In this document: one piece after another, positions 9,105 through 17,756 of the stretch
Layout of the letters: each line of letters begins with the position of its first letter
Position numbering within the stretch: the first letter of the stretch is position 1
Assembly: GCF_014643835.1 (NCBI RefSeq)
Contig: NZ_BMKD01000001.1
Coordinates: forward strand, 1,488,001 to 1,552,000
DNA from: Mucilaginibacter rubeus
GTDB lineage: Bacteria > Bacteroidota > Bacteroidia > Sphingobacteriales > Sphingobacteriaceae
Direction of reading: 5' to 3'
DNA: 64,000 nucleotides
The notes under the pieces: generated by a model
Told to the model about the DNA's origin: nothing
The model's input: only the letters and a program-made list of their open reading frames with translations
Databases searched by the model: none
Made by a program: the position numbers and the translations under genes

Positions 9105-12100
9105 TGTTTTAATACTTTAAATATAACTGAGGTAGAGCCAAGAGTAACCCTTAGCACATAGGTACCGATCATAAAATTTGGCACGTACACTTGCAATTTA
9201 CCATTATTGTTTGCGGCTTGTTTATTATAAACTATTTTGCCAAATGAATCGCTAATAGTTATCCCTGCAGTTGATACCTTGCTCCCACCCAGGTCAATAT
9301 TCAATACATCGATAAATGGTACAGGGTAAACGGTAATCACATCCATATTAATTACCTTTTGTATAACGCCCTGACAGGCCTTATCAGTCTGAATCTGCAG
9401 CTGATTGGCACCGTTATTCAAAGGTAGATTTACTTGGCTGGCATTTGTTTGATAAGTTTTTCCGTTAAGATTAATGTAATAGGTATTAGCCCCTGCCAAA
9501 TCTATAGTTACTGTCCGTGAAGTTTGATTAACAACCGAATAAGCCGAAAGTAACTTTGGCTCGGTTACGTTTACCGAGTAACACCGTTGGAAAGTACTAT
9601 TTCCGGATATACCAATACATATATTATACACGCCTGTATCAAGGCTATTAATAGTTAGGTTATCAGTAAAGGAAAGATTCTTTGTAAAGCCGCCTGGGCC
9701 GGTGACTGTAACTGTGTAGTTTAATACATCCTGGGCTTTGATGCCAATAGAGCCATTCGCGCTGCCCCGACATGATGCACTGGTAACAGAAACCATAAAA
9801 TTACTGTCTGGTAAGGCTACTTTCCCTTGCTGTATAACAACATTCAAAACGGAGGATTTTTGCATATTCAACGCTTTGCTGGTTTCTACAACTGTAACCA
9901 GGCCATTACCTGGCTTGCCCCAGTTAACAGTAGCCTGGTTAGATGATGACTTAATACTAACATTGTTGGTTGCCGTCCAGCTAAAAGAGTTTGTACTCAC
10001 AGGAGTGGAATAAATTATATTAGCGGCATAATTTGCCACTGTATCCGGACCGGTTATCTCCGGAGCCGGCATATCTTCTACATCAACGGCTATTGTTCTG
10101 CTTTGTCCGTTGCTGCAGTTGTTATAAGGTGTAACTTGTAACGTATATTTGCCACCGTTTTTCCAGGATACGATGACTTGGTTATTATGATATTCTACAA
10201 ACTGAGCACCTGAAATATTCCATTTGTAATAGGTGTTTGGTACTGCTGCAACCGTATAAGCTGTTTTTATCCCCGAAACAACAACTGTATCTCCGGCAAT
10301 GTAACCTGCATTTACGGGCGGCAGGCTTATATTGTTCAATTTCATCAGCCAGCCGCTATATCCAGCAATGAACAGCTGTCCGTCATTTATCTGGAAGCTC
10401 GGGAAGCCATATCCATTTCCAGGTTGAAGTATCTGAGACCAGTTTAGGCCTCCGTCTACGGTTTCGTATATCTGCGTTCCCCCTTGTCCTTCATCGTATG
10501 CGGTATATGCATAACCATGCATATTGTCAACAAACTGCATATTCATAATATCCAGCTGCATTGACGTAGTTAGTTGTGTCCAGGTTTGGCCGCCATCGGT
10601 AGTTCGCAGCAAAAGGCCCTTAACTCCTCCTGCAAGCCCTGTTAATGCATCAAAAAAATGCAAAGAGAGTATAATCTGATCGTCTTGAAAATTTGTCGAT
10701 TTCCAGGTACTTCCTCCATCTGTAGATTTATAAAGAGGCATCTCAATACCTGTGGTATAAACTGTAAGCCGATCGGCAATGCTGATGTTTCGAAGGCCCA
10801 AACCAAGCGGCTTTAATACAGGAGACCATGTATCTCCGCCGTCATTTGTCCGGTATAGTGTTTGCCCATTTGCGTAGAAGCCTAAATTTGAATTATAAAA
10901 AGTAACAGGTACTGCAACAGGTGTGGTTGTATCTTTGTTTTTTAACACCCAGGTATTGCCTCCGTCTGTTGATTTATAAAGGTTATAATCATCTGCATAA
11001 AAACCGGTATCGGCATTTAAAAAAACACCGGTTGTTAAATAATCACCATATGGTATACTGATATTCATCGGCTTCCAGGTTGTGCCACCGTCCGTGGTCT
11101 TTAAACTTGTACTACCAAAAACATACCCGGTACCATTAGCAAACAGATTGCCCGCAACATAAGTGCTATTGCCAATATAAGATTGTTGTACCCATGTGCC
11201 TTTGCCGCTACCAGTGTAAATAACGCTTCCTTGCTGCGCAGTTGCTCCCAATCCGTCAGCATGCCCCACCAGGCAAAGATTCGTACCTTTGTTATCAAAA
11301 GCCAGTGCAGTAAATACACCTGCCTGGCCAACAGTTTGCATTGTCCAGGTATGCCCACCATCGGCAGTTACATATAAGTAAGCACTATTAAATCCTGCCA
11401 GCGCATAACCGTTGTTTGAATCGCGAAAGTAGATACGGTCTACTATTCCATCTGATTGCAAAACACCGCTGCGTGCCCATGTGTTGCCGCCATCTGTTGT
11501 TTGCAAAACATCGCCGTTATTACTGGTCATATAACCAACTTTAGCGCTAACAAAGGTGATGTTACTAAAGTCTGTACTTGATCCCACCGCACTTACAGAG
11601 ATAGCCTGCCATGTGTTTCCACCGTCGGTAGTGCGCACAAGCGTACCGGATGAACCGCAGATAAAGCCTGTATTTTTATCGGTAAACCATACGCCGTAAA
11701 AGTTACTTTCATAATTGGTGTAGGAAAGCTGATTCCAGTTATGTCCGCCGTCGGTTGTTTTGAATACCGAACTTGGATTGTATGCATTACTGTTTGTAAC
11801 TACATAACCAACAGAATCAGAAGCGAAATACATATTCGTAAAACCTGACGCATATTGCGGACTTGGCGGCCAGGTAAGCGGAAACCATGTATTTCCGCCG
11901 TCTTCGGTTTTAAGCATCGGTGGCGACTGGCCCGATATGTACCCTGTTTTACTGCTGGTAAATTGTACCCTGTAAAAATCATTCGTTATACCGCTATTTA
12001 CTTTTTTCCAGGTTTGCCCTGCATCATCCGACTTAAGGATTACACCACCCGTTCCCACTGCAACGATACGGGTACCTGCGTAAGTTGCATCATTAAGTGA

Positions 12101-14092
12101 ATAGGTTAAATTTTGAAATGATTTGGCGCAGGCTTCTGCCAGGTTAGCCTGCTGATTGCTTACCTTGATTGCAAATATTTTTTGAATAGTTGAGGTTCCC
12201 ATGGTAGCCTGTACCCGGATAGAATATGTATTTCTGATCGCAAAATTAAAGATTGAGGCAGATTGCAACGTTCCATTTACTATCGTAAAACTACCGTTAT
12301 CGGCACTACCGTTGCCTGCTACCAACTGGTATTGGTATCCGGAGCCATTAGTCACCCCGAAAGCTCCTATTGAGGTATTTACAGGTAACTTTTCGCTGAT
12401 GACCTTATTTGATAAGGTAAAAGCGGCATTGCTGTCGGCAAAAACAATCTCTTTATTAAGCCCCCCGGAAGGAACTACGGGCGTTTTCATCACTGTACCA
12501 GACGCCGTGCCGTTTAAATTATATATAAAGTCCGTTTCGCCGCTGTTATCATTACTTTTTATTGTTAGCAACGCGCCAACCTGTTCGGCTTTAAGTGGCG
12601 AATATAACAGGTTAAAACTTGTTTGGCCGCCCGGCGGTAAAGTTTGGGGCGGAGTACCATTTACATAAAAGGACGCTCCCGAAACGCTTATTTCGCTAAA
12701 AACAAGTGCATTGTTACCTGTATTGGTCAGATTTACCTGATTAGTCACCACGCTATCTGGTTTTGATGCAATAGCTGATGTAGCCCCATTAACCAGTTTT
12801 TGTTGTTTCATGCTAACTTGCAACTGTCCGGCCGGCTCATTATTCCAAAGCCCTACGGGATAATTTGAATTAATTGTAAAGTAAAGATGGCCGTTGCCAT
12901 CAAACAAACCTTGAGGCTGAGTTGGCTGATTGATGGCCTGACTGGCTGTAGTGCCGTTGTAACTCCATAATGCGCCCTGACTGCTAAAAAATAATTTACC
13001 GTTTGATACTACGGGCGTAATATTGTAGTCTACCATAGCATTTGCAGCTTGAACAGTACCTGCGGCAGTTCCATCCGAAGTATATAGCTTAGCATTAGAG
13101 GTAGCAGCAAAGTATAATTTGTTATTAAAATTGACAAAGTTGCGCATATTATTGTACGCAAGCCCCTGCGGCCAATCGTATGACCCAACTATTTTTGTAC
13201 CGGCTGGGGTGCAGTCACTCGTCCATAAAACATCAGTGCCGCTTGAACCTATACCGCTGGTGCGGATGGAGAAAAAAAAGTTGGATCCCACCGCGGTTAT
13301 GTTGTCGATAGTACTGGTAGAATAACCGCCCGGGTTAAATGACTGAAGCAGAACAGGCTTACTGCTTGATGGCGACAACGCATAAAGATTCACGTTCTGA
13401 AAGTAGTAGTTTTCATCAGTAATGAAAACCAGATTATTGTTTATATTGGTCAGCATACCAAGAATCTGGTTATTATCGACAGGGATTTGTTTAGTACCGG
13501 CAGCCGTACCGTCTGATGCCCAAAGCCCGTTTTTGCTAAAATATAACTTATTACCCGCCACTACTAACTGTGAAATAATAGAATAGTCATTTACAGTTAC
13601 CTGCACCGTACCATTTGATGTGCCATCAGTTTTCCAAAGCGAAAAGGTGATCCCATCGGATGTTCCTACAAAATAAAGAAGACCATTGTAAGTTGTAAAC
13701 AGCCTGGGTTGGAAACCGTAGCCTGTAGGTGTAGGGCCTACATTTTTAACCATCATTGTGCCATTGACTGTACCGTCGCTTCTCCACAACTGTGTGCCAT
13801 GAATACCATCATTGGCTGCGAAATAGGCGTTGCCTTTAAAAATGCCGATAGATGTTATGCCCGATCCGTTTGTGCCGGTGTAAATGTCTTTCACCATCAC
13901 CGTGCCGGCTACTGTACCATCTGTTTTCCATAATTCCGGTCCGTGTATGCCATCATCACCAGCAAACAACATCCCGTTGCCGAATTGTACAAAAGCCGAC
14001 ACCGAATTGAAATTCTTTATAAAATTTTGCGAATGAGCTTCGGTAACCCCAATAAAACAGGCAATAAAAAACAAGCCTAATTTTTTTATCAT
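9101..14092 (-). CDS. Giant secreted multi-repeat protein with T9SS type A sorting domain
   Basis: A 1663-residue secreted protein with signal peptide MIKKLGLFFIACFIGVTEAHS. Segments in order: about seven ELWKTDGT-type units (about 30-430); a choice-of-anchor-D/ASPM-Hydin-like Ig fold (about 440-530, NTGNNALVFSEISVSG); a cadherin-like unit (about 545-650); twelve BNR/Ycf48-type blades with a TTDGGxTW core (about 665-1290); PKD-like Ig units (about 1310-1460); an SprB-like repeat (about 1480-1560, CRGSANGSIGIKA); and a C-terminal T9SS sorting domain (about 1590-1663, VYPVPFIDVLNIDL, then IGTYVLRV). The blades suggest one or more beta-propellers. T9SS should export and anchor it on the surface or release it. 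No catalytic motif was found, so it is probably an adhesin or binding protein. It is coupled to the downstream lipoprotein gene. Confidence 0.9.
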   Translation of the reverse strand: MIKKLGLFFIACFIGVTEAHSQNFIKNFNSVSAFVQFGNGMLFAGDDGIHGPELWKTDGTVAGTVMVKDIYTGTNGSGITSIGIFKGNAYFAANDGIHGTQLWRSDGTVNGTMMVKNVGPTPTGYGFQPRLFTTYNGLLYFVGTSDGITFSLWKTDGTSNGTVQVTVNDYSIISQLVVAGNKLYFSKNGLWASDGTAAGTKQIPVDNNQILGMLTNINNNLVFITDENYYFQNVNLYALSPSSSKPVLLQSFNPGGYSTSTIDNITAVGSNFFFSIRTSGIGSSGTDVLWTSDCTPAGTKIVGSYDWPQGLAYNNMRNFVNFNNKLYFAATSNAKLYTSDGTAAGTVQAANAMVDYNITPVVSNGKLFFSSQGALWSYNGTTASQAINQPTQPQGLFDGNGHLYFTINSNYPVGLWNNEPAGQLQVSMKQQKLVNGATSAIASKPDSVVTNQVNLTNTGNNALVFSEISVSGASFYVNGTPPQTLPPGGQTSFNLLYSPLKAEQVGALLTIKSNDNSGETDFIYNLNGTASGTVMKTPVVPSGGLNKEIVFADSNAAFTLSNKVISEKLPVNTSIGAFGVTNGSGYQYQLVAGNGSADNGSFTIVNGTLQSASIFNFAIRNTYSIRVQATMGTSTIQKIFAIKVSNQQANLAEACAKSFQNLTYSLNDATYAGTRIVAVGTGGVILKSDDAGQTWKKVNSGITNDFYRVQFTSSKTGYISGQSPPMLKTEDGGNTWFPLTWPPSPQYASGFTNMYFASDSVGYVVTNSNAYNPSSVFKTTDGGHNWNQLSYTNYESNFYGVWFTDKNTGFICGSSGTLVRTTDGGNTWQAISVSAVGSSTDFSNITFVSAKVGYMTSNNGDVLQTTDGGNTWARSGVLQSDGIVDRIYFRDSNNGYALAGFNSAYLYVTADGGHTWTMQTVGQAGVFTALAFDNKGTNLCLVGHADGLGATAQQGSVIYTGSGKGTWVQQSYIGNSTYVAGNLFANGTGYVFGSTSLKTTDGGTTWKPMNISIPYGDYLTTGVFLNADTGFYADDYNLYKSTDGGNTWVLKNKDTTTPVAVPVTFYNSNLGFYANGQTLYRTNDGGDTWSPVLKPLGLGLRNISIADRLTVYTTGIEMPLYKSTDGGSTWKSTNFQDDQIILSLHFFDALTGLAGGVKGLLLRTTDGGQTWTQLTTSMQLDIMNMQFVDNMHGYAYTAYDEGQGGTQIYETVDGGLNWSQILQPGNGYGFPSFQINDGQLFIAGYSGWLMKLNNISLPPVNAGYIAGDTVVVSGIKTAYTVAAVPNTYYKWNISGAQFVEYHNNQVIVSWKNGGKYTLQVTPYNNCSNGQSRTIAVDVEDMPAPEITGPDTVANYAANIIYSTPVSTNSFSWTATNNVSIKSSSNQATVNWGKPGNGLVTVVETSKALNMQKSSVLNVVIQQGKVALPDSNFMVSVTSASCRGSANGSIGIKAQDVLNYTVTVTGPGGFTKNLSFTDNLTINSLDTGVYNICIGISGNSTFQRCYSVNVTEPKLLSAYSVVNQTSRTVTIDLAGANTYYINLNGKTYQTNASQVNLPLNNGANQLQIQTDKACQGVIQKVINMDVITVYPVPFIDVLNIDLGGSKVSTAGITISDSFGKIVYNKQAANNNGKLQVYVPNFMIGTYVLRVTLGSTSVIFKVLKQ

Positions 14093-14500
14093 AACAATAA
14101 TTGTAATAAGCTACTTAGTTAACAAGGTTATAATCAAACATGAGTAAATCACCGGAAACATAACAGGAATGATGTAATGCGTAGGATTAATAGGCGCAGT
14201 ACCTTTGTTAAGAATTGTGATAAATATATGTTTAGTTATGCGTACTAAGTTAAGTCATATTTTCATAATGTACAAAGGAGAACTTTTAACAGAAAAAGAT
14301 AACATTAAAGCATTCATCGGTATCCCGCATAAAATCTATAACGGCATGTAAATGACCAAAAAAACCAATCAGTATCAGTTGTTGGCAATACTTACAAATC
14401 TTGCGGGAAACATTTGGCAGAATTAATACCTAACTAACAACTTGAGTTAATTAATAAAAAGTCAGTTAAAATATCTTACAGCTACAGCTTGGTTATTTTG
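14093..14500. other. AT-rich intergenic region upstream of the giant T9SS protein gene
   Basis: About 400 bases separate the start of the repeat protein from the hsp20 terminator. It must hold the promoter for the minus-strand gene, but I could not place boxes with confidence. A 27-codon plus-strand frame (14268-14351) and an in-frame 24-codon frame right after it (14352-14426) are discussed in the findings. Confidence 0.5.
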
Positions 14501-14501
14501 C

Positions 14502-14530
14502 AAAAAAAAACCGCCCCATAACAGGGCGGC
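14502..14530 (-). terminator. Rho-independent terminator of hsp20
   Basis: Read on the minus strand, a CCGCCC/GGGCGG stem (14524-14529 with 14511-14516) with a 7-base loop is followed by a run of nine T. It lies 41 bases past the Hsp20 stop. Confidence 0.9.
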
Positions 14531-14570
14531 CTTCAAACCAAACTAACTACTTTATGAAAACAGTCTTTAA

Positions 14571-15011
14571 TTATTTTACAGCTATTTCTCTTGTTTGAAA
14601 TTTAGCTTCTTCTCTTTTTGCTACAGTAAGTTTCAAAATACCATCGGTATAATCTGCTTCAATTTTTGATTGATCGGCACTTTCAGGTAATGTGAATGAC
14701 CTTACAAATGAATTGTAGCTGTATTCACGTTTGCTAAATTTTTTACCTTCTTCAACATTTTCGGCTTTCTTTTCTGCAGCTACACTTAATACATTTTTGT
14801 CGAGATTGATTTTAAAATCTTCTTTCTTTAAGCCAGGTACAGCCAGTTCAACATGAAACTCATTTTCGGTTTCTGCGATGTTAGCTGCAGGCACACGGGC
14901 AATCAGTTTATCACTTAAAAATGAATCATTGATCAGTGAATCAAATACATCACTAAAAAATGGGTTAGCTGAAGTGTTTTTAAGGCCGTTGTTAAATTTT
15001 ACTAATGTCAT
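14571..15011 (-). CDS. Small heat-shock protein, Hsp20/alpha-crystallin family
   Basis: An ATP-independent holdase chaperone of 146 residues, the usual size. The alpha-crystallin domain covers about 38-140 (AETENEFHVELAVPGLKKED, then DGILKLTVAKRE with the conserved GILKL-type strand), and the C-terminal tail contains TREIAVK. The N-terminus MTLVKFNNGLKN resembles Bacteroidota Hsp20 proteins. The gene is monocistronic, with a strong terminator downstream and an unusually strong ribosome-binding site upstream. Confidence 0.95.
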   Translation of the reverse strand: MTLVKFNNGLKNTSANPFFSDVFDSLINDSFLSDKLIARVPAANIAETENEFHVELAVPGLKKEDFKINLDKNVLSVAAEKKAENVEEGKKFSKREYSYNSFVRSFTLPESADQSKIEADYTDGILKLTVAKREEAKFQTREIAVK

Positions 15012-15019
15012 TTTTATAT

Positions 15020-15025
15020 CCTCCT
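15020..15025 (-). promoter_or_regulatory. Canonical Shine-Dalgarno site of hsp20
   Basis: Read on the minus strand this is AGGAGG, followed by 8 bases and then the ATG at 15011. Full Shine-Dalgarno motifs are rare in Bacteroidota and are not obvious before the other genes here, so this one stands out and confirms the start. Confidence 0.85.
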
Positions 15026-15147
15026 AAAGTTTTGTTTTTTGTTAACTTCGTAACCTATTGATCAACTGCTGTACCAACAGCAAAACCGCCTATATTAAAC
15101 GACAAAAAGTCACTATTAAATATTTTAGGCAGACAAAATGACCGAAA

Positions 15148-15594
15148 ATGGCTGAAAAACTTACAGATTATAAATATAAAACCCTTATCCCTATCCGCTT
15201 TTCGGATATCGATTCATTTGGACACGTAAACAACGCAGTATATCTTACTTATTTTGAAATAGCCCGGATTGGTTATTGGAAGGAAATTATCAACTGGGAC
15301 TGGAGCAATACCGGCATTATCCTGGGCCGGTCGGAGATCAACTATCTTAAGCCTATTACTGTTCAGGATAATATTGCCTGCTATGTACGTACCATCCGCA
15401 TAGGCAACAGCAGTTTTGATATGATGCATGTATTGGTAAAAATAACCCCCAATGGCGAAGAAATTGTAACAACCGGCAAAACGGTTTGTATCAGCTACGA
15501 TTACTCGGCCAATAAATCTGTTTCTATCCCATCACCTGAAAGGCACAGGATGATCAATTATGACGAACCGAGGTTAATTCTGAATACGAATTGA
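15148..15594 (+). CDS. Acyl-CoA thioesterase, hotdog fold (4HBT/YbgC type)
   Basis: A 148-residue single-hotdog thioesterase predicted to hydrolyse acyl-CoA in the cytoplasm. The catalytic signature IRFSDIDSFGHVNNAVYLTY (about residues 16-35) carries the Asp and the HVNN turn typical of 4-hydroxybenzoyl-CoA thioesterase relatives, and the central helix continues with FEIARIGYW. The length fits the family. Chain-length preference cannot be read. It is convergent with the FAD oxidase gene, and a word-type inverted repeat fills the gap between them. Confidence 0.88.
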   Translation: MAEKLTDYKYKTLIPIRFSDIDSFGHVNNAVYLTYFEIARIGYWKEIINWDWSNTGIILGRSEINYLKPITVQDNIACYVRTIRIGNSSFDMMHVLVKITPNGEEIVTTGKTVCISYDYSANKSVSIPSPERHRMINYDEPRLILNTN

Positions 15595-15600
15595 TGTATT

Positions 15601-15738
15601 GATGTGCAAATTTCAAATGTGCAGATGAAACGTGTATTGTACAAGATTTCAAATGTACGAATATGCATATGTAGCTTATCTACGCTTACATATCTAATTC
15701 AAGCATTTGCACATTTGAAATCTGCATATTTGCACATC
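15601..15738. repeat. Intergenic inverted repeat built of TGCACATTTGAAATC-like words
   Basis: Outer arms 15601-15611 and 15728-15738 pair over 11 bases. Inner arms 15611-15627 and 15704-15720 pair at 16 of 17 positions. Further copies of the same word lie between and just after the arms. It sits between convergent genes, 21 bases from the stop of the minus-strand gene, and could act as a bidirectional terminator or transcript stabiliser. Confidence 0.75.
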
Positions 15739-15759
15739 CATAATCTGCACATCTGAAAT

Positions 15760-17157
15760 CTAAAATATCTTTCCCGGGTTCAAAATTCCTTTAGGATCAA
15801 ACACGTGCTTTATTCCTTTCCACAACGCAAAATGCATTTCCGAATATTTTATCGGCATAAACTCTTTTTGCACCAGGCCAATTCCGTGCTCACCCGACAA
15901 GGTGCCGCCAAGCAATACAGTTAATTCAAATATCTCCTGGATGCCGGATTTGAGCTTATTATTCCAATCTTCATCGCTCATGTTGGCTTTAATGATATTT
16001 ACATGCAGGTTTCCGTCGCCTGCATGGCCATAACAAACTGATTCAAAGCCGTATTTAGCACCCGTTTCTTTTATTCCTTTAATTAATTGTGGCAGTGCAG
16101 CACGCGGCACAACGGTATCTTCCTCTTTATAAACCGAGTTTGATTTCACCGATACTGCCATGGTACGCCTTAAACGCCAGAGTTCTTCTTTTTGAGCGGT
16201 CGAATCGGCAAACAACACATCGCGGCAGTCAAACTCTTCAAGCACTGCATTTATTTTTTCACAATCGGTAAAAATCACGTCCTGGTTGGTACCATCTACT
16301 TCAATCAATAAAAACGCTTCAATACCATCCTGCAAATCAAAAGCAATATCATCATGCTCCTTAACCCACTCCACTCCTCTTCGCTCCATAAATTCCAGTG
16401 CAGACGGGATGATCCCTGCCCTGAATATAGCCGAAACAGCTGCGCAAGCCATTTCATTGGTTGGGAATGAGGCCAGCATCAAAGCATCTAAAGTTGGAGC
16501 AGGAATAAGCTTTACCACAATTTTGGTAACAATGCCAAGAGTGCCCTCCGAACCAATCATCAATTGGGTTAAATTATAACCCGATGCATATTTAAGGGTG
16601 TTTGCACCCGTCCATATGATCTCGCCCGATGTTAAAACAACCTGTAAGTTCAACACATACTCCCTGATGGTACCATATTTAACAACGCGCGGCCCGCCTG
16701 AACCATGGGATACGTTGCCTCCAATAAAGCAACTGCCTTTACTGGCCGGGTCAACAGGGTATAACAAGCCTTTTGCAGCCACTGCGTTCATGAACTCCTC
16801 GGTTATAACACCGGGCTCGACAGTGGCCTGCAGGTTTTGTTCATCAATTTCAAGGATTTTATTAAAACGTTCCATGGCTATCAGCAAACCACCATTAACC
16901 GGCAGGGCGCCACCGCTTAAACCAGTACCTGCCCCGCGCGGCGTTACCGGGATCAGGTTTTCGTTACAGATTTTCAACAATGCAGCAACCTCTTCGGGGC
17001 TTTGCGGGCGGGCTACTACTTCCGGATAATAAACCAGGTCTTCGGTTTCGTCATGGCTGTACTTTTCAAGGCTTTCGTGGCCGGTTAAAACATTACCGGT
17101 GCCAACAATTGCGGTTATAGCCTCTAATATTTGAGCCGATATTTTATTGAATTCCAT
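15760..17157 (-). CDS. FAD-linked 2-hydroxyacid oxidase/dehydrogenase (GlcD type)
   Basis: A 465-residue flavoprotein of the GlcD/D-lactate dehydrogenase family, oxidising a 2-hydroxy acid such as glycolate or D-lactate. The FAD_binding_4 domain is at about 40-177 (PRGAGTGLSGGALPVNGG and GGNVSHGSGGPR bind FAD). The FAD-oxidase C-terminal domain is at about 215-462 (CYGHAGDGNLHVNIIKA and LSGEHGIGLVQKEF contain the conserved His residues). No glcE or glcF partner is adjacent, so a stand-alone D-lactate-type enzyme is as likely as a glycolate oxidase subunit. The start lies 2 bases after the folB stop, indicating one transcript. Confidence 0.9.
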   Translation of the reverse strand: MEFNKISAQILEAITAIVGTGNVLTGHESLEKYSHDETEDLVYYPEVVARPQSPEEVAALLKICNENLIPVTPRGAGTGLSGGALPVNGGLLIAMERFNKILEIDEQNLQATVEPGVITEEFMNAVAAKGLLYPVDPASKGSCFIGGNVSHGSGGPRVVKYGTIREYVLNLQVVLTSGEIIWTGANTLKYASGYNLTQLMIGSEGTLGIVTKIVVKLIPAPTLDALMLASFPTNEMACAAVSAIFRAGIIPSALEFMERRGVEWVKEHDDIAFDLQDGIEAFLLIEVDGTNQDVIFTDCEKINAVLEEFDCRDVLFADSTAQKEELWRLRRTMAVSVKSNSVYKEEDTVVPRAALPQLIKGIKETGAKYGFESVCYGHAGDGNLHVNIIKANMSDEDWNNKLKSGIQEIFELTVLLGGTLSGEHGIGLVQKEFMPIKYSEMHFALWKGIKHVFDPKGILNPGKIF

Positions 17158-17159
17158 GA

Positions 17160-17519
17160 TCAGGATTTCTTGTAATTTATAATAACAGCCGAATGCGCTA
17201 CCTTACCGCTTAAGGGCGGAGTAAGTTTTTTAATGGTAACCTCAATACTTTCAACAAACGGGTATTTCTTTTTTATACGATCGATAATTGCCTGACCAAC
17301 GGTTTCAATCAATTTACGTGGTTGTTTCATCTCTTCGCATGTTATAATATACACACGTTCATAATCAACAGTTTTGCTTAGATTATCTTCCAGCAAATCG
17401 CCGGGAGGCACAAAACCAACATTCACATCAACTAAAAAACGGCAACCTATTTTTTGTTCTTCGGGATAAAATCCATGGTACGCGAAAAACTCCGCGCCCT
17501 GCAAGGCTATATTGATCAT
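17160..17519 (-). CDS. folB: Dihydroneopterin aldolase
   Basis: Folate pathway enzyme converting 7,8-dihydroneopterin to 6-hydroxymethyl-dihydropterin and glycolaldehyde. From the ATG at 17519 it has 119 residues, the normal length. It opens MINIALQGAEFFAYHGFYPE with the conserved FxxHGxxxxE motif, and later has RKLIETVGQAIID and the lysine segment IKKLTPPL. The frame extends 12 codons upstream (MRFREGFFLFLA), which does not fit the family, so the inner ATG is chosen. The gene abuts the FAD oxidase gene, a neighbour with no obvious functional link to folate. Confidence 0.93.
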   Translation of the reverse strand: MINIALQGAEFFAYHGFYPEEQKIGCRFLVDVNVGFVPPGDLLEDNLSKTVDYERVYIITCEEMKQPRKLIETVGQAIIDRIKKKYPFVESIEVTIKKLTPPLSGKVAHSAVIINYKKS

Positions 17520-17705
17520 GGCCAAAAATAAAAAAAAGCCCTCTCTAAATCTCACTCTCTATAGAAAGACTTTTCAAAATATTTTTATTTCGGCTGATTT
17601 CCAGCACCTCAAAAAATATTTTGCAATCAAAAACATGCTTTAAACCGTTTAAACCTGCTTTTTACCATAAAGTGGCTTCACGCATCAAAAAACGGCCTTT
17701 TCGAC

Positions 17706-17738
17706 TTGCTTTTACCGGCGATAAATGCTTTATATTTG
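17706..17738 (+). promoter_or_regulatory. Bacteroidota-type promoter of the acyl-CoA dehydrogenase gene
   Basis: A perfect -7 box TATATTTG (17731-17738) with a TTG at 17706-17708, spacing 22, slightly long. It lies 18 bases before the ATG at 17757, which argues against starting the gene at 17706. Confidence 0.6.
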
Positions 17739-17756
17739 CCCACCAACTATAATATT

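Noticed and set aside
12201-12668. 155-codon plus-strand frame inside the giant repeat gene
   Set aside because: It is antisense to a continuous well-structured coding region and has no recognisable motif.
9101-14092. Direct DNA repeats suggesting a tandem-repeat array or mobile element
   Set aside because: The repeats are protein-level blades (TTDGGxTW, LWxSDGT) in an intact reading frame, not a separate DNA element.
15601-15738. Possible CRISPR array because of short repeated words
   Set aside because: Spacing is irregular, words are degenerate and inverted, and no cas gene is present.
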